Assembly: GCA_014654705.1 (NCBI GenBank)
Contig: JACVZY010000059.1
Coordinates: forward strand, 248,001 to 312,000
Direction of reading: 5' to 3'
DNA from: Ignavibacteria bacterium
GTDB lineage: Bacteria > Bacteroidota > Ignavibacteria > Kapaibacteriales > UBA4661
DNA length: 64,000 nt
In this document: one piece after another, positions 7,841-16,993 of the stretch
Numbering within the stretch: position 1 is the first letter of the stretch
How the letters are laid out: each line of letters begins with the position of its first letter
Program-made: the position numbers and the translations under genes
The notes under the pieces: generated by a model
What the model was told of the DNA's origin: nothing
Seen by the model: only the letters and a program-made list of their open reading frames with translations
Databases searched by the model: none

Positions 7841-9310
7841 ATGAACATCCTCATCGCCGACGACAACCGCGAATACTGCGCCACTATTGGCGACATCATT
7901 GCTTCCGAAGGATGGAAGTATTATGCCGTCCATAATCCCGCCGATGCGCTTGAATACTTGCGTCTGAGAAGTAGCGAGATAGCGCTTGTGCTGCTGGATG
8001 TGGATTTCAACCACCCCACCATGACGGGCTTGGACGTGCTGGCGGAATCCAAACGGCTTTACCCGCAACTTCCCGTGGTGATGATTTCCGGCACGGGGTC
8101 TTTCAATGCGGCTGTGCAAGCGACACGCATGGGCGCGGAGAACTTCATTCCCAAAAGCGATATTAGCCGCGAGAAACTGAAAGAAGTGCTTTATACCGCT
8201 ATGGAGCGCCTAAATACGCGCATTGCCGGAGAAGAAACGCTTCAGTTTATGCGCGAGAATGGCTTAATCGGGCGCAGCAAACGCATGATGGATGTAGCAG
8301 AAAAAATTCTGAAGTATGGCAGAACCGAGCTTTCGGTCTTGGTGACGGGCGACACCGGTACGGGCAAAAAAATTGTTGCCAAAGCTCTTCATGCTGCTAG
8401 TCGCCGTGCGTCGGCAGGATTTGTCACGGTGGACATTCCGAACATTCCGGCTTCGCTTTTTCAAAGTGAACTTTTTGGGCATACCAAAGGCGCATTTTCC
8501 GGTGCCGGCGATGATAAAATCGGTTTATTCCAGCAAGCACATAAAGGAACACTTTTTCTGGACGAAATCGGCGATTTGCCGCTTGAACTCCAGCCCAGTC
8601 TGCTCTTGCCCATTGACGACAAAAAAGTCAAGCGTTTGGGATCGGTGCGCGAAGAAGAAGTGAACGTGCGCATTATTTCCGCAACAGACCGCAATTTGCC
8701 CGAAGCTATACGTGATAAACGCTTCCGCGAGCAACTCTACCATCGCTTGCGCGAGTGTGAAATTACGCTGCCACCGCTTCGTGAGCGCCGCGAAGATATT
8801 CCGCTGATTGTAGAATACTACCTCAGTGAGCATAACCACAAGAACGGCGAGCAGAGATACATTGCCATTGCAGCTATTGAGTATATGCAGGAACTTCCGT
8901 GGGATGGCAATGTACGCCAACTCACGAATTTGCTCAAGCGCGTTCTGCAAACCGCACAAAACGACCGCGTGGAAATGGCAGATATTGTCGAAAGCGACTC
9001 GTCTCTCTTCCAAAACTTCAGCCAACAAGCGCTCTCGCAAGGATTTTCATCGTCCTCGTCATTTGTCAGCACTTCATCATCAGCAATAAACGGTGCTGCC
9101 GTACAGCCTACGCATTCTGTACCCTTTATCGCCAGCACGATTAAAGCCGACGAAGACGAACTCAAAAAGCAACGCATTATTGCCACGCTGACCGAAACGA
9201 ACGGAAACGTGAGCAAATCCGCCTCGCAAATGGGCATTAGCCGCGAAACGCTCCATACGTGGATGAAGCGCTATGGCATCGAAAGCCGTGAGTTCAAGCG
9301 AAAGGGATAA
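7841..9310 (+). CDS. NtrC-family sigma-54-dependent response regulator
   Basis: 489 residues in three domains. The receiver (1-120) has the acidic pair Asp7/Asp8, phospho-acceptor Asp53 (LLDVDF), Ser83 and Lys105. The AAA+ ATPase has Walker A GDTGTGKK at 170-177, Walker B TLFLDE at about 237-242 and the sigma-54 contact loop at 217-222 as GAFSGA instead of GAFTGA. A Ser-rich linker (about 395-425) leads to a C-terminal Fis-type helix-turn-helix, NVSKSASQMGISRETLHTW. It should activate sigma-54 promoters when phosphorylated. No histidine kinase is adjacent, so it is an orphan regulator here. The serine in the loop is a conservative change, probably active. Confidence 0.93.
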   Translation: MNILIADDNREYCATIGDIIASEGWKYYAVHNPADALEYLRLRSSEIALVLLDVDFNHPTMTGLDVLAESKRLYPQLPVVMISGTGSFNAAVQATRMGAENFIPKSDISREKLKEVLYTAMERLNTRIAGEETLQFMRENGLIGRSKRMMDVAEKILKYGRTELSVLVTGDTGTGKKIVAKALHAASRRASAGFVTVDIPNIPASLFQSELFGHTKGAFSGAGDDKIGLFQQAHKGTLFLDEIGDLPLELQPSLLLPIDDKKVKRLGSVREEEVNVRIISATDRNLPEAIRDKRFREQLYHRLRECEITLPPLRERREDIPLIVEYYLSEHNHKNGEQRYIAIAAIEYMQELPWDGNVRQLTNLLKRVLQTAQNDRVEMADIVESDSSLFQNFSQQALSQGFSSSSSFVSTSSSAINGAAVQPTHSVPFIASTIKADEDELKKQRIIATLTETNGNVSKSASQMGISRETLHTWMKRYGIESREFKRKG

Positions 9311-9383
9311 ACTTGCGAAAGAGACACGGACAGAAATATCAAATCATACTATCATCATTGTTTGTTCAGGAAAGGGAGATTTT

Positions 9384-10361
9384 ATGCCGGTCATAACCTA
9401 CATTCAAGCAATTTCCGATGCACTGCGCCACGAGATGCGGCGAGATTCGTCTGTATTTCTTATTGGGGAGGATATTGGCGGTTCATTTGGCGGCGCTTTC
9501 AAAGTAACAAAGGGATTCGAAGAAGAATTTGGCAAAGAGCGCGTCATCAATGCGCCGATTTCGGAAGCGGGTATCGTTGGCGCTGCCGTTGGAGCATCGT
9601 TCAACGGAATGCGTCCCGTCGTCGAGATGCAGTTTATGGATTTTGTGACGAATGCTTTCAATCAAATCGTGAATGTTGCCGGAACGACTGCCTACCGTTG
9701 GGGAATGGGCGTACCGATTGTGGTGCGCGGTCCTTCTGGCGGCGGCGTGGGCGGCGGACCTTTTCACTCTCGCAACTCCGAAGCGTGGTTTGCTCATACA
9801 CCCGGCATCAAGGTTGTTTGCCCTGCCACAGCTGCCGACGCAAAGGGCTTGCTCATATCCGCCATTCGTGATAACAATCCCGTCGTTTTTTATGAACACA
9901 AGGGCTTGTATCGCAAAATCAAGGATGAAGTTCCCGATGGCGAACATGTTGTCCCGCTCGGCAAGGCAGCTGTCGTGCGCCCGGGACGTGACGCGACAAT
10001 TGTTTGTTACGGCTCCATGCTCCACGAAGCACTTGCGCTTGCTGAGGATATGACCAAAGAAGGCGTTGAAATTGAAGTGGTGGACATCCGGACGCTGATT
10101 CCTTATGATGAAGAAACGGTGCTGGCATCGGTCAAGCGCACAAACCGCGTTCTCATTACGCATGAAGCCACGCTGACAGGCGGCTTTGGTGGGGAAATTG
10201 CTGCTCGTATTGCAGACAAAGCATTTGCGTTTCTTGACGCTCCCGTGCGCCGTTTGGCTGCGTTTGACTCTCCAACGCCCTTTGCACCACCTTTAGAACA
10301 GGAAGTTCTGCCGAATAAAGCGAAAATGCTTGTGGCTATGCGGGAATTACTGGCATTTTAA
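9384..10361 (+). CDS. 2-oxoacid (pyruvate) dehydrogenase E1 component, beta subunit
   Basis: 325 residues. The beta chain of a heterotetrameric thiamine-diphosphate E1 that decarboxylates pyruvate or branched-chain 2-oxoacids and passes the acyl group to lipoyl-E2. Landmarks include IGEDIGGSFGGAFKVT, NAPISEAGIVGAAVG, GGGVGGGPFHSRNSEAW and the C-terminal IRTLIPYDEETV, normal length. The ATG at 9384 follows AAAGGGAGAT, one of the few Shine-Dalgarno-like sites in the window. The partner alpha subunit, E2 and E3 are not nearby; lipA, which makes the lipoyl cofactor, is at 51972. Pyruvate versus branched-chain specificity cannot be told from this chain alone. Confidence 0.92.
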   Translation: MPVITYIQAISDALRHEMRRDSSVFLIGEDIGGSFGGAFKVTKGFEEEFGKERVINAPISEAGIVGAAVGASFNGMRPVVEMQFMDFVTNAFNQIVNVAGTTAYRWGMGVPIVVRGPSGGGVGGGPFHSRNSEAWFAHTPGIKVVCPATAADAKGLLISAIRDNNPVVFYEHKGLYRKIKDEVPDGEHVVPLGKAAVVRPGRDATIVCYGSMLHEALALAEDMTKEGVEIEVVDIRTLIPYDEETVLASVKRTNRVLITHEATLTGGFGGEIAARIADKAFAFLDAPVRRLAAFDSPTPFAPPLEQEVLPNKAKMLVAMRELLAF

Positions 10362-10425
10362 GAGTCTGTTTTTGCTATTGTGTGTTCGTTATTATTCTCA
10401 TTTTTTCACCTTTTTTCCACTTGCT

Positions 10426-13400
10426 ATGCTTCACCATCGCACCGCATCACTCTTTGCGGCAGTCGCCTTTTGTCTGCTGCCCGTTGTGACGTTTTCTCAG
10501 ACTGTTCCCGAAAAGCTTTTTGCCAAAATGGAATGGCGTAATCTTGGTCCTTATCGTGGCGGGCGCTCGCTTGCTGCTGTTGGGCATCCTGCACAGCCCC
10601 TCACGTACTACTTTGGCGCAACGGGCGGTGGCGTATGGAAGACCACCGACGGCGGCGCAAACTGGGCGTGTGTGTCCGATAAATTTTTCGGCTCAAGTTC
10701 CGTGGGAGCAATTGCCATTGCGCCTTCTGACCCGAATGTACTCTACGCGGGCATGGGCGAAACCGACATTCGCGGTAATATCGCAATGGGCGACGGCGTA
10801 TATCGCACCACCGATGCAGGCGTAACGTGGAAACACATCGGACTAAAAGAAACACAGTCCGTTGCAAAAATTGTGGTGCATCCCCAGAACCCCGATGTGG
10901 TCTATGTGGCAGCGATGGGACATATTTTTGGGCAGAACAAAGAACGTGGCGTTTATCGTTCGCTGGACGGCGGCGCGACGTGGAAACAGATTCTCTACAA
11001 AAATGAAAAAACGGGTGCGGTTTCGTTGGCAATGGATCCTGCTAATCCGCGTGTCCTATACGCTGCAATGTGGCAAGCATACCGCGCTCCGCACGAAATG
11101 TCGTCCGGTGGCGAAGGAAGTGGTCTCTGGAAGAGCACTGACGGCGGCGACACATGGACAGACATCACCCGCAATACGGGCTTGCCCAAAGGTATTCTTG
11201 GCAAAATCGGACTTTCGGTTTCGCCTGTAAATAGCAATCTCGTCTGGGCGCTGGTGGAAAACGACAATGGCGGACTTTTTCGCTCCGATGATGCAGGCAA
11301 GACATGGACACGCACCACCGACGACCGCAACTTACGCCAACGCGCATGGTACTACTCACGCATTTATGCCGACCCCAAAAATCCTGAAACCATTTACGCC
11401 ACCAACGTCAATTTTCACAAATCCGTTGATGGTGGTAAGACCTTCAAGACCATTCGCACCATGCACGGCGACCACCACGACCTCTGGCTCGACCCAAACA
11501 ATCCTGAGCGTATGGTCATTGCTGATGACGGTGGCGCAAGCGTGAGCCAAAATGGTGGCAAAACGTGGACAGCGCTGGATATTCCCACATCACAGATGTA
11601 TCACGTAGCTGTGGACAACCAACAACCGTACCGCGTCTATGGTGCGCAGCAGGACAATACCAGTGTTTCTATCGCAAGCCGCTCAGGAAGCGGTGAAATC
11701 GGTGTGCGCGAGTGGTTCCCGACCGCAGGCGGCGAATCGGGCTACATCACGCCGCATCCCGCAAAGCCGCATATCGTCTTTGGTGGCAGCTATGGTGGTT
11801 TTATGACCAAGCACAATCTTCTTACCGAACAGCAGCAAAACGTCTCGCCGTTTCCCGAAGAAGTTATCGGCGAGCCGTCCGCTAATCGCAAATATCGCTT
11901 CCAGTGGACATATCCGATTGTGTTTTCGCCGCATGACCCGAACACACTCTATGCAACGGCGCAAGTCGTTTTCCGTTCGCGAGATGAAGGGATGAGTTGG
12001 GAAATTATCAGTCCCGATCTGACGCGCAACGACAGAAGTAAACAAGCATCGTCCGGCGGTCCTATCACCAAAGACAATACGGGAGTGGAGACGTATAACA
12101 CGATTTTTACGATTGCTGAATCGCCCGTAGAGCAAGGCGTACTCTGGACTGGTTCGGATTGCGGACTTGTCCACGTTAGCCGTGACAACGGCAAAACATG
12201 GCAAAACGTTACTCCGCCTGCGAAAGATTTACCGGAACTTGCACTTATCAGTATGATTGAGTGCAGCCCGCACGACAAAGGTACGGTGTACGTTGCCGCG
12301 AACCGCTACAAACTCGACGACCAAAAGCCCTATATTTTCAAGACCACCGACTACGGCAAAACATGGACGCGCATGACAACAGGCATTCCCGAGGGTGCAT
12401 TTGTGCGCGTGGTGCGTGAAGACCCCAATCGGCGCGGTCTGCTCTATGCCGGCACGGAAACGGGCGTGTATGTTACGTTTAATAGCGCAAGTGCTGGTAA
12501 TGGTGCAAGCGCCACTGCGGCATGGCAGCCACTCCAACTCAATCTACCGCTCACGCCTGTTCACGACCTTGTTATCCAAAAGCGCGAAAGCGACCTCGTT
12601 GTGGCAACGCACGGACGTTCGTTCTGGATTTTGGACGACCTTTCGCCGCTTTATCAAATAGCTGACGGCAAGGTAAAAGCGGGCGAAATAGCACTTTTTG
12701 CGCCGCGACACACCTACCGTTGGGGCGACCCCGATTTTGATTTGCCGCTTGGTTTGGCGACGGGGGCGAATCCGCCCTATGGCGTGATTATCTCGTACAA
12801 TCTCAAGGAAAAAACGAGTGATTCGATTGCATTGGATTTTCTGAACGAAAAAGGCGACCTGATTATTTCGTACTCCAATAAGCGCGATAAAAAAGGCAAA
12901 GCCATTAAGGAATCATCAGAATTCTACCCGAACTCTGACGAAAAGCGCACGGACGTTGTGACGGCAAACGAAGGTATGAACCGCTTTGTGTGGAATATGC
13001 GGTATCCTGACGCGGTGGAAGTGCCGGGCGCAATCAACTGGGGCGGTTCGGTGGCAGGACCCAAGGCACCTCCGGGCAAATATCAAGTGCGTTTGTCTGT
13101 TGCAGGCAAGGTCGTCAGCACGCAGCCCTTTGAAATCCGCAAAGACCCGCGCGTGGAGATAGCCGATGCCGATTTCGCCGCACAGTTCGAGCTGTTGCAA
13201 AAGATAAACGCGAAAGTAACCGAAACGCACAAAGCAATCAATGCCGTGCGCGACCTGAAAAAGCAAATTAACAGCGCCGTTGACCGCCTCAGCGCTGATG
13301 CGGACAAACCCACGACCAAAGGTCTCGCGCTCAAAGAAGCAGCAAAACCGCTTTTGGACAGCCTGAACGCCGTCGAAAATGAACTCATCCAGACCAAACT

Positions 13401-13647
13401 CAAAAGCAGTCAGGACGTGCTGAACTATCCCGTACGGCTGAACAACAAGATGATGGCGCTCGGCAGCATGGTGGCAAGCGCAGACAGCCGACCGACAAAA
13501 CAAATGGTGGAAATGTTCGCAGACCTCTCCGTTCGTATTGATACGCAACTTGCCCGTTTGAAGCCGCTTTTGAGCGAAGGCGTGGCGAAGTTCAATAAAG
13601 CCGCACAGGAGCAGAATCCGCTTCCGGTGCAGCTTGTGGAGCCGTAA
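10426..13647 (+). CDS. Large secreted BNR/sortilin-type beta-propeller protein
   Basis: 1073 residues. The signal peptide spans 1-24 (cleavage near TFSQ). Many BNR/Asp-box motifs (SxDxGxTW, such as KTTDGGANW, RTTDAGVTW, KSTDGGDTW, RSRDEGMSW, KTTDYGKTW) indicate one or two beta-propellers of the VPS10/sortilin type over roughly the first 720 residues. The family is often labelled glycosyl hydrolase, but no catalytic residues can be assigned. A beta-rich region (about 790-900) contains NEGMNRFVWNMRYPDA, common in this family, followed by a helical, coiled-coil-like C-terminus with KxLKxQI heptads. No T9SS sorting domain is evident. The start at 10426 gives a clean signal peptide. It ends at a bidirectional terminator. 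Confidence 0.88.
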   Translation: MLHHRTASLFAAVAFCLLPVVTFSQTVPEKLFAKMEWRNLGPYRGGRSLAAVGHPAQPLTYYFGATGGGVWKTTDGGANWACVSDKFFGSSSVGAIAIAPSDPNVLYAGMGETDIRGNIAMGDGVYRTTDAGVTWKHIGLKETQSVAKIVVHPQNPDVVYVAAMGHIFGQNKERGVYRSLDGGATWKQILYKNEKTGAVSLAMDPANPRVLYAAMWQAYRAPHEMSSGGEGSGLWKSTDGGDTWTDITRNTGLPKGILGKIGLSVSPVNSNLVWALVENDNGGLFRSDDAGKTWTRTTDDRNLRQRAWYYSRIYADPKNPETIYATNVNFHKSVDGGKTFKTIRTMHGDHHDLWLDPNNPERMVIADDGGASVSQNGGKTWTALDIPTSQMYHVAVDNQQPYRVYGAQQDNTSVSIASRSGSGEIGVREWFPTAGGESGYITPHPAKPHIVFGGSYGGFMTKHNLLTEQQQNVSPFPEEVIGEPSANRKYRFQWTYPIVFSPHDPNTLYATAQVVFRSRDEGMSWEIISPDLTRNDRSKQASSGGPITKDNTGVETYNTIFTIAESPVEQGVLWTGSDCGLVHVSRDNGKTWQNVTPPAKDLPELALISMIECSPHDKGTVYVAANRYKLDDQKPYIFKTTDYGKTWTRMTTGIPEGAFVRVVREDPNRRGLLYAGTETGVYVTFNSASAGNGASATAAWQPLQLNLPLTPVHDLVIQKRESDLVVATHGRSFWILDDLSPLYQIADGKVKAGEIALFAPRHTYRWGDPDFDLPLGLATGANPPYGVIISYNLKEKTSDSIALDFLNEKGDLIISYSNKRDKKGKAIKESSEFYPNSDEKRTDVVTANEGMNRFVWNMRYPDAVEVPGAINWGGSVAGPKAPPGKYQVRLSVAGKVVSTQPFEIRKDPRVEIADADFAAQFELLQKINAKVTETHKAINAVRDLKKQINSAVDRLSADADKPTTKGLALKEAAKPLLDSLNAVENELIQTKLKSSQDVLNYPVRLNNKMMALGSMVASADSRPTKQMVEMFADLSVRIDTQLARLKPLLSEGVAKFNKAAQEQNPLPVQLVEP

Positions 13648-13680
13648 ACGACAGGCGAGAGAGCGCCACAAAACAACCAT

Positions 13681-13718
13681 AAAAAAGGCTAACCGCAAAC
13701 GATGCGGTTAGCCTTTTT
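13681..13718. terminator. Bidirectional intrinsic terminator
   Basis: GGCTAACCGC (13687-13696) pairs with GCGGTTAGCC (13704-13713), a perfect 10-bp stem with a 7-nt loop, flanked by six A and five T. It serves the plus-strand BNR-protein gene and the convergent sdhC. Confidence 0.92.
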
Positions 13719-13762
13719 CGTTGATTGTCGTTTTTTCGTCCAACTGGAATTCAAGCGAAACA

Positions 13763-14428
13763 TTATCCGTGTTTGACGAGCATAAAAATTGCAATGGCGC
13801 TATATCCGACGGCAATTACGATACCGTAAAGAACGCTAATTTTCTTCAGCGTGGGCGTGTATTGGCGATTATAGAAGCCAAGCGATTGGAACGAGCTTTG
13901 CAAGCCGTGCGAAAGATGCAGCCCCAAAATGAGTGACGAGACAACATAAAAAATCGCAAATCCCGGATTTGCCAGCACTGCTGCTGTAACGTCGTATTCG
14001 CTTGCTCCTGCTACAGGCGTGGGCAGGATATGGAAACGAATGTTGAGCAGATGCACAACCAAAAACAGGATAAAATAAATGCCCGTAAATGCCATTGTGC
14101 TTGAGCCTATCGTCGCGCCGCCGGAACTTTTTTTCACTGCGTAGCCTTCGGGGCGAGCCGCACGGTTCTGCACCGCCAGCACAATGCCCATCACAATATG
14201 CGCAATGAAGAGCGCAGCAAGGCTTAATTCTATCAAACGAAACGCGGGAAGATTATGCAAAAAGTCGCCGTAGGCATTAAATTTGTCTGCGCCTTGGAAG
14301 ACGAGAAAATTCCCCGTCATATGGGCGAAGGCAAAGCCGCAAAGCAGCAAGCCGAGTACGCCCATGACTTGTTTTTTGCCGATTGAGTATTTGAAATATT
14401 TGTCCACGACACTCACAAGAGCCTCCAT
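13763..14428 (-). CDS. sdhC: Succinate dehydrogenase cytochrome b558 subunit
   Basis: 221 residues with five predicted membrane helices, matching the b558-type SdhC of Bacteroidota and epsilon groups that anchors SdhAB and carries two hemes. Conserved histidines are seen in GFAFAHMTGNF, ALFIAHIVMG, FLVVHLLN and LGLHLSHGLQS, the last being a hallmark. The ATG at 14428 (MEALVSVVDKYFKYSIGKK) is preferred over 14470. sdhA and sdhB normally follow directly, but here the gene ends at the convergent terminator, so the anchor is separated from its catalytic subunits. Confidence 0.93.
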   Translation of the reverse strand: MEALVSVVDKYFKYSIGKKQVMGVLGLLLCGFAFAHMTGNFLVFQGADKFNAYGDFLHNLPAFRLIELSLAALFIAHIVMGIVLAVQNRAARPEGYAVKKSSGGATIGSSTMAFTGIYFILFLVVHLLNIRFHILPTPVAGASEYDVTAAVLANPGFAIFYVVSSLILGLHLSHGLQSSFQSLGFYNRQYTPTLKKISVLYGIVIAVGYSAIAIFMLVKHG

Positions 14429-14637
14429 GAAGTTTAGTGGTATGAAGAGAAGAAGATGATTTGGTTGCAATAATTTTCAATCGCCCAAAATACACTTTTC
14501 AAGCGGACTTCACAAGATTAGCAGCGAAAAAATTCTGCTCCGGTATTTTTGGCGTAGAGAATCAGGAACAAAATTTTTAGTTTTGCAGTTCCTCAGAATT
14601 TTTTTGTTGGGAGTTTTTCACCACCACACATCACCTC

Positions 14638-15651
14638 ATGCAATCCATTCTCGTCATCGGTGCGGGCATCGCAGGACTTCTTGCTGCTCAGGACTTACAA
14701 AAGCGCGGTTTCGACGTAACGGTTATTGACAAAGGTCGTGGGCTGGGTGGGCGCTTGGCAACGCGCCGTTTGGAGGTGGACGGTCGCACGGGAAAAGCAG
14801 ACCACGGCGCACAGTACATCACCGCTTACGAACCCAGATTTGAGGCGCTCGTTCGGGAGATGGAGCGCGACGGCATTCTACGGGTGTGGAGGACTGCACC
14901 CTCTTCTCTGGGTCAATCGCAACGCCCACGCTACATTGCGCCGGAAGGAATGACGGCAGTGGCGAAATACTGCGCGAAAGGTCTGGCGGTTCGGTTGGGT
15001 GAGCGAGTTGTCGGTTTGATGAGTGCCGCAGAAGGGGGCTGGAAAGTGCAGACCGATAAGGAGGCAACTATTCATGCGGACGCACTACTTATCACCGCTC
15101 CTGTGCCGCAAGCCTTGATGCTGGTGGATACGCTCGCGCACGAGGTTTTATCGGCGGCAGAGCGAATGAGTCTGGAAGCAATTCAGTACGAACCCTCTAT
15201 CGCGCTTATGTTTGCCTTGCTGGAAGGTAAAACCTCCCAAGTGAAGCCGCCCGGAATGGTCTTCGTGGGCGGAGTCAGCGTGATGTGGATAGCAGATAAT
15301 CAGCAAAAAGGCATTTCGCCCGATGTGGCAACACTGACTATCCACACCACACCGTCTTTTGCAAGAGAGCATTGGGAAACACGTGAGGAAGATCTTGTTC
15401 CACTTTTGCTGGCAGATGTCCAGCCCTATTTGTCCATGGATTCCATTGCGTCGTATTCGCTGCATCGCTGGCGATATAGTCGCGTGACTGCTCCTCACAC
15501 CGAATTATTTCTTGCTGCTGCCGGAAGTGCCGCACCGCTTGTTTTTGCCGGAGATGCCTTTGCGGGCATAACGCCCTTGCTTACTCGTGTGGAGGACGCA
15601 GCTCTGTCAGGCTGGGCGGCTGCCGAGTATCTATCAAGTGTAGGAACGTAA
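14638..15651 (+). CDS. Renalase-like FAD-dependent oxidoreductase
   Basis: 337 residues. The N-terminal dinucleotide-binding motif GAGIAGLLAAQDL is followed by KGRGLGGRLATRR and ADHGAQYIT, which together mark the renalase-like (COG3380) amine-oxidase family; the C-terminal FAD contact is FAGDAFAG followed by a typical AALSGWAAAEYL helix. Bacterial renalases oxidise dihydro isomers of NAD(P)H, a metabolite-repair role; that function is inferred from the family. A TAGTTTTG -7 box (14578-14585) lies 53 nt upstream of the ATG, without a clear -33 element. Divergent from sdhC, convergent with the next gene. Confidence 0.85.
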   Translation: MQSILVIGAGIAGLLAAQDLQKRGFDVTVIDKGRGLGGRLATRRLEVDGRTGKADHGAQYITAYEPRFEALVREMERDGILRVWRTAPSSLGQSQRPRYIAPEGMTAVAKYCAKGLAVRLGERVVGLMSAAEGGWKVQTDKEATIHADALLITAPVPQALMLVDTLAHEVLSAAERMSLEAIQYEPSIALMFALLEGKTSQVKPPGMVFVGGVSVMWIADNQQKGISPDVATLTIHTTPSFAREHWETREEDLVPLLLADVQPYLSMDSIASYSLHRWRYSRVTAPHTELFLAAAGSAAPLVFAGDAFAGITPLLTRVEDAALSGWAAAEYLSSVGT

Positions 15652-15653
15652 AA

Positions 15654-16964
15654 TCACGTCTTCTGCTTTTTCTTTTTTGCTGCCGGAAAAAGTACATTGT
15701 TCAAAATCAAACGATACCCTGCTGAATTGCGATGCAGCGCAAGGTCTGTTGCGGGGTCACCGACAGCATGACGGTAATCTTCGGGATCGTGCCCACCGTA
15801 CCAGGTGAAGGTGCCGCGTCCGAAATTGCCGTGAATATATTTCACTTCGTCGGTGCCTTCTTTTTCACCAAGCATAATGACCGACTTTTTGATGAATTCT
15901 TTGTGGAACGCTGTGGTTTGTCCTAAAAAGCCACGCACGACGTTGACATGGCACTGGGTGAGCATCGTCGGTACGGGGTCGTATTTTGCTGAAAAATCGA
16001 AGAGCGTGAAGTAGTCGCTCTGTGCGTCATTCGAGCGGAAATTAGCATCACAATCAATGTTGGAATACTCGTACTCGTAAGGATTCATTACAAGCGAGAA
16101 ATTCTCAAAGGCAAAGGTGCGCGTAAAATCAAGTTTTGTCGTCGCACCCGCCTCCGGTGGGTCGCCGTCGAACATGACATCGCAAATATCCACATTCTTC
16201 GCTGCTTGTGCAATATCGAAGGTGTCGGTCGCGCCGCACATGGCGAACATAAAGCCACCACCACCAATCCATGAACGAATCTTCTCCACAACAGCCTTTT
16301 TCAATTCCGAAACCTTGCGGAAGCCCAGCTTTTTTGAAGTGCTTTCCAAAAGTGCCACTTGTTGAATATACCATGGGGCGGTCGAAAAGCTGGCAAAAAA
16401 TTTGCCGTATTGTCCCGTAAAATCTTCGTGGTGGACGTGCAGCCAGTCGTAATTTTGGAGTGAATCATTAACGACTTCCTCGTCCCAGAGCTTTGTGTAG
16501 GGAATCTCGGCATATTCCATGACGAGCGTAACGGCATCGTCCCACGGCTTGAAGCCGGGCGGAACATAGACCGCTACGCGCGGCTGTTTCTCCAGACGCA
16601 CCACGTCCATATTATTCCCTTCGTTTTGCACTTCGGCGTAGATTTGTGCAGCGCTCGCGCCATCAATCTGCTCAAAGGAGACACCGCGAATACGGCACTC
16701 GGCGGCAATACTTTCGCTGTAATCCGTCATAAACGACCCGCCGTGATAGTTCAGAAGCCAATCTACGGTCTGACCCTTCGCCAGCGTCCAATATGCTACG
16801 CCATATGCTTTCAAATGGTCAGTTTGTGTCAAATCCATGCTTATCAGGATTTTTCCTTGCGCCATTGTTCGCACAGGCGTAGCTATAACGAGCAAAACGA
16901 CGATAATGGCGGCGGCAATGCCGACAAGTGCTGCAGAATGGTGTTTTTTGATAAAAGTAATCAT
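15654..16964 (-). CDS. Conserved secreted protein (often labelled asparagine synthetase B)
   Basis: 436 residues starting with a membrane-spanning signal segment (about 10-36, ending PVRTMAQ). The body begins with GKILISMDLTQTDHLKAYG and VDWLLNYHGGSF, strongly conserved in a Bacteroidota family that databases call asparagine synthetase B. I see neither an N-terminal nucleophilic cysteine nor the PP-loop of that enzyme, so the label looks wrong. Motifs such as VPPGFKPWDDAVTLVMEYA, YDWLHVHHEDF, GGFMFAMCGATDTFDIA and FTWYGGHDPEDYRH suggest a class-I glutamine-amidotransferase-like or related alpha/beta fold acting outside the cytoplasm. Its stop is 2 nt from the convergent renalase gene's stop. 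Substrate unknown. Confidence 0.8.
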   Translation of the reverse strand: MITFIKKHHSAALVGIAAAIIVVLLVIATPVRTMAQGKILISMDLTQTDHLKAYGVAYWTLAKGQTVDWLLNYHGGSFMTDYSESIAAECRIRGVSFEQIDGASAAQIYAEVQNEGNNMDVVRLEKQPRVAVYVPPGFKPWDDAVTLVMEYAEIPYTKLWDEEVVNDSLQNYDWLHVHHEDFTGQYGKFFASFSTAPWYIQQVALLESTSKKLGFRKVSELKKAVVEKIRSWIGGGGFMFAMCGATDTFDIAQAAKNVDICDVMFDGDPPEAGATTKLDFTRTFAFENFSLVMNPYEYEYSNIDCDANFRSNDAQSDYFTLFDFSAKYDPVPTMLTQCHVNVVRGFLGQTTAFHKEFIKKSVIMLGEKEGTDEVKYIHGNFGRGTFTWYGGHDPEDYRHAVGDPATDLALHRNSAGYRLILNNVLFPAAKKKKQKT

Positions 16965-16993
16965 AATAGCGAAAAAGCAAAATAAACAAAAGG

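Noticed and set aside
10650-12400. Recurring GACGGCGG-type DNA repeats, possible array
   Set aside because: They encode Asp-box motifs of the beta-propeller; spacing is irregular and it is not CRISPR or a DNA repeat element.
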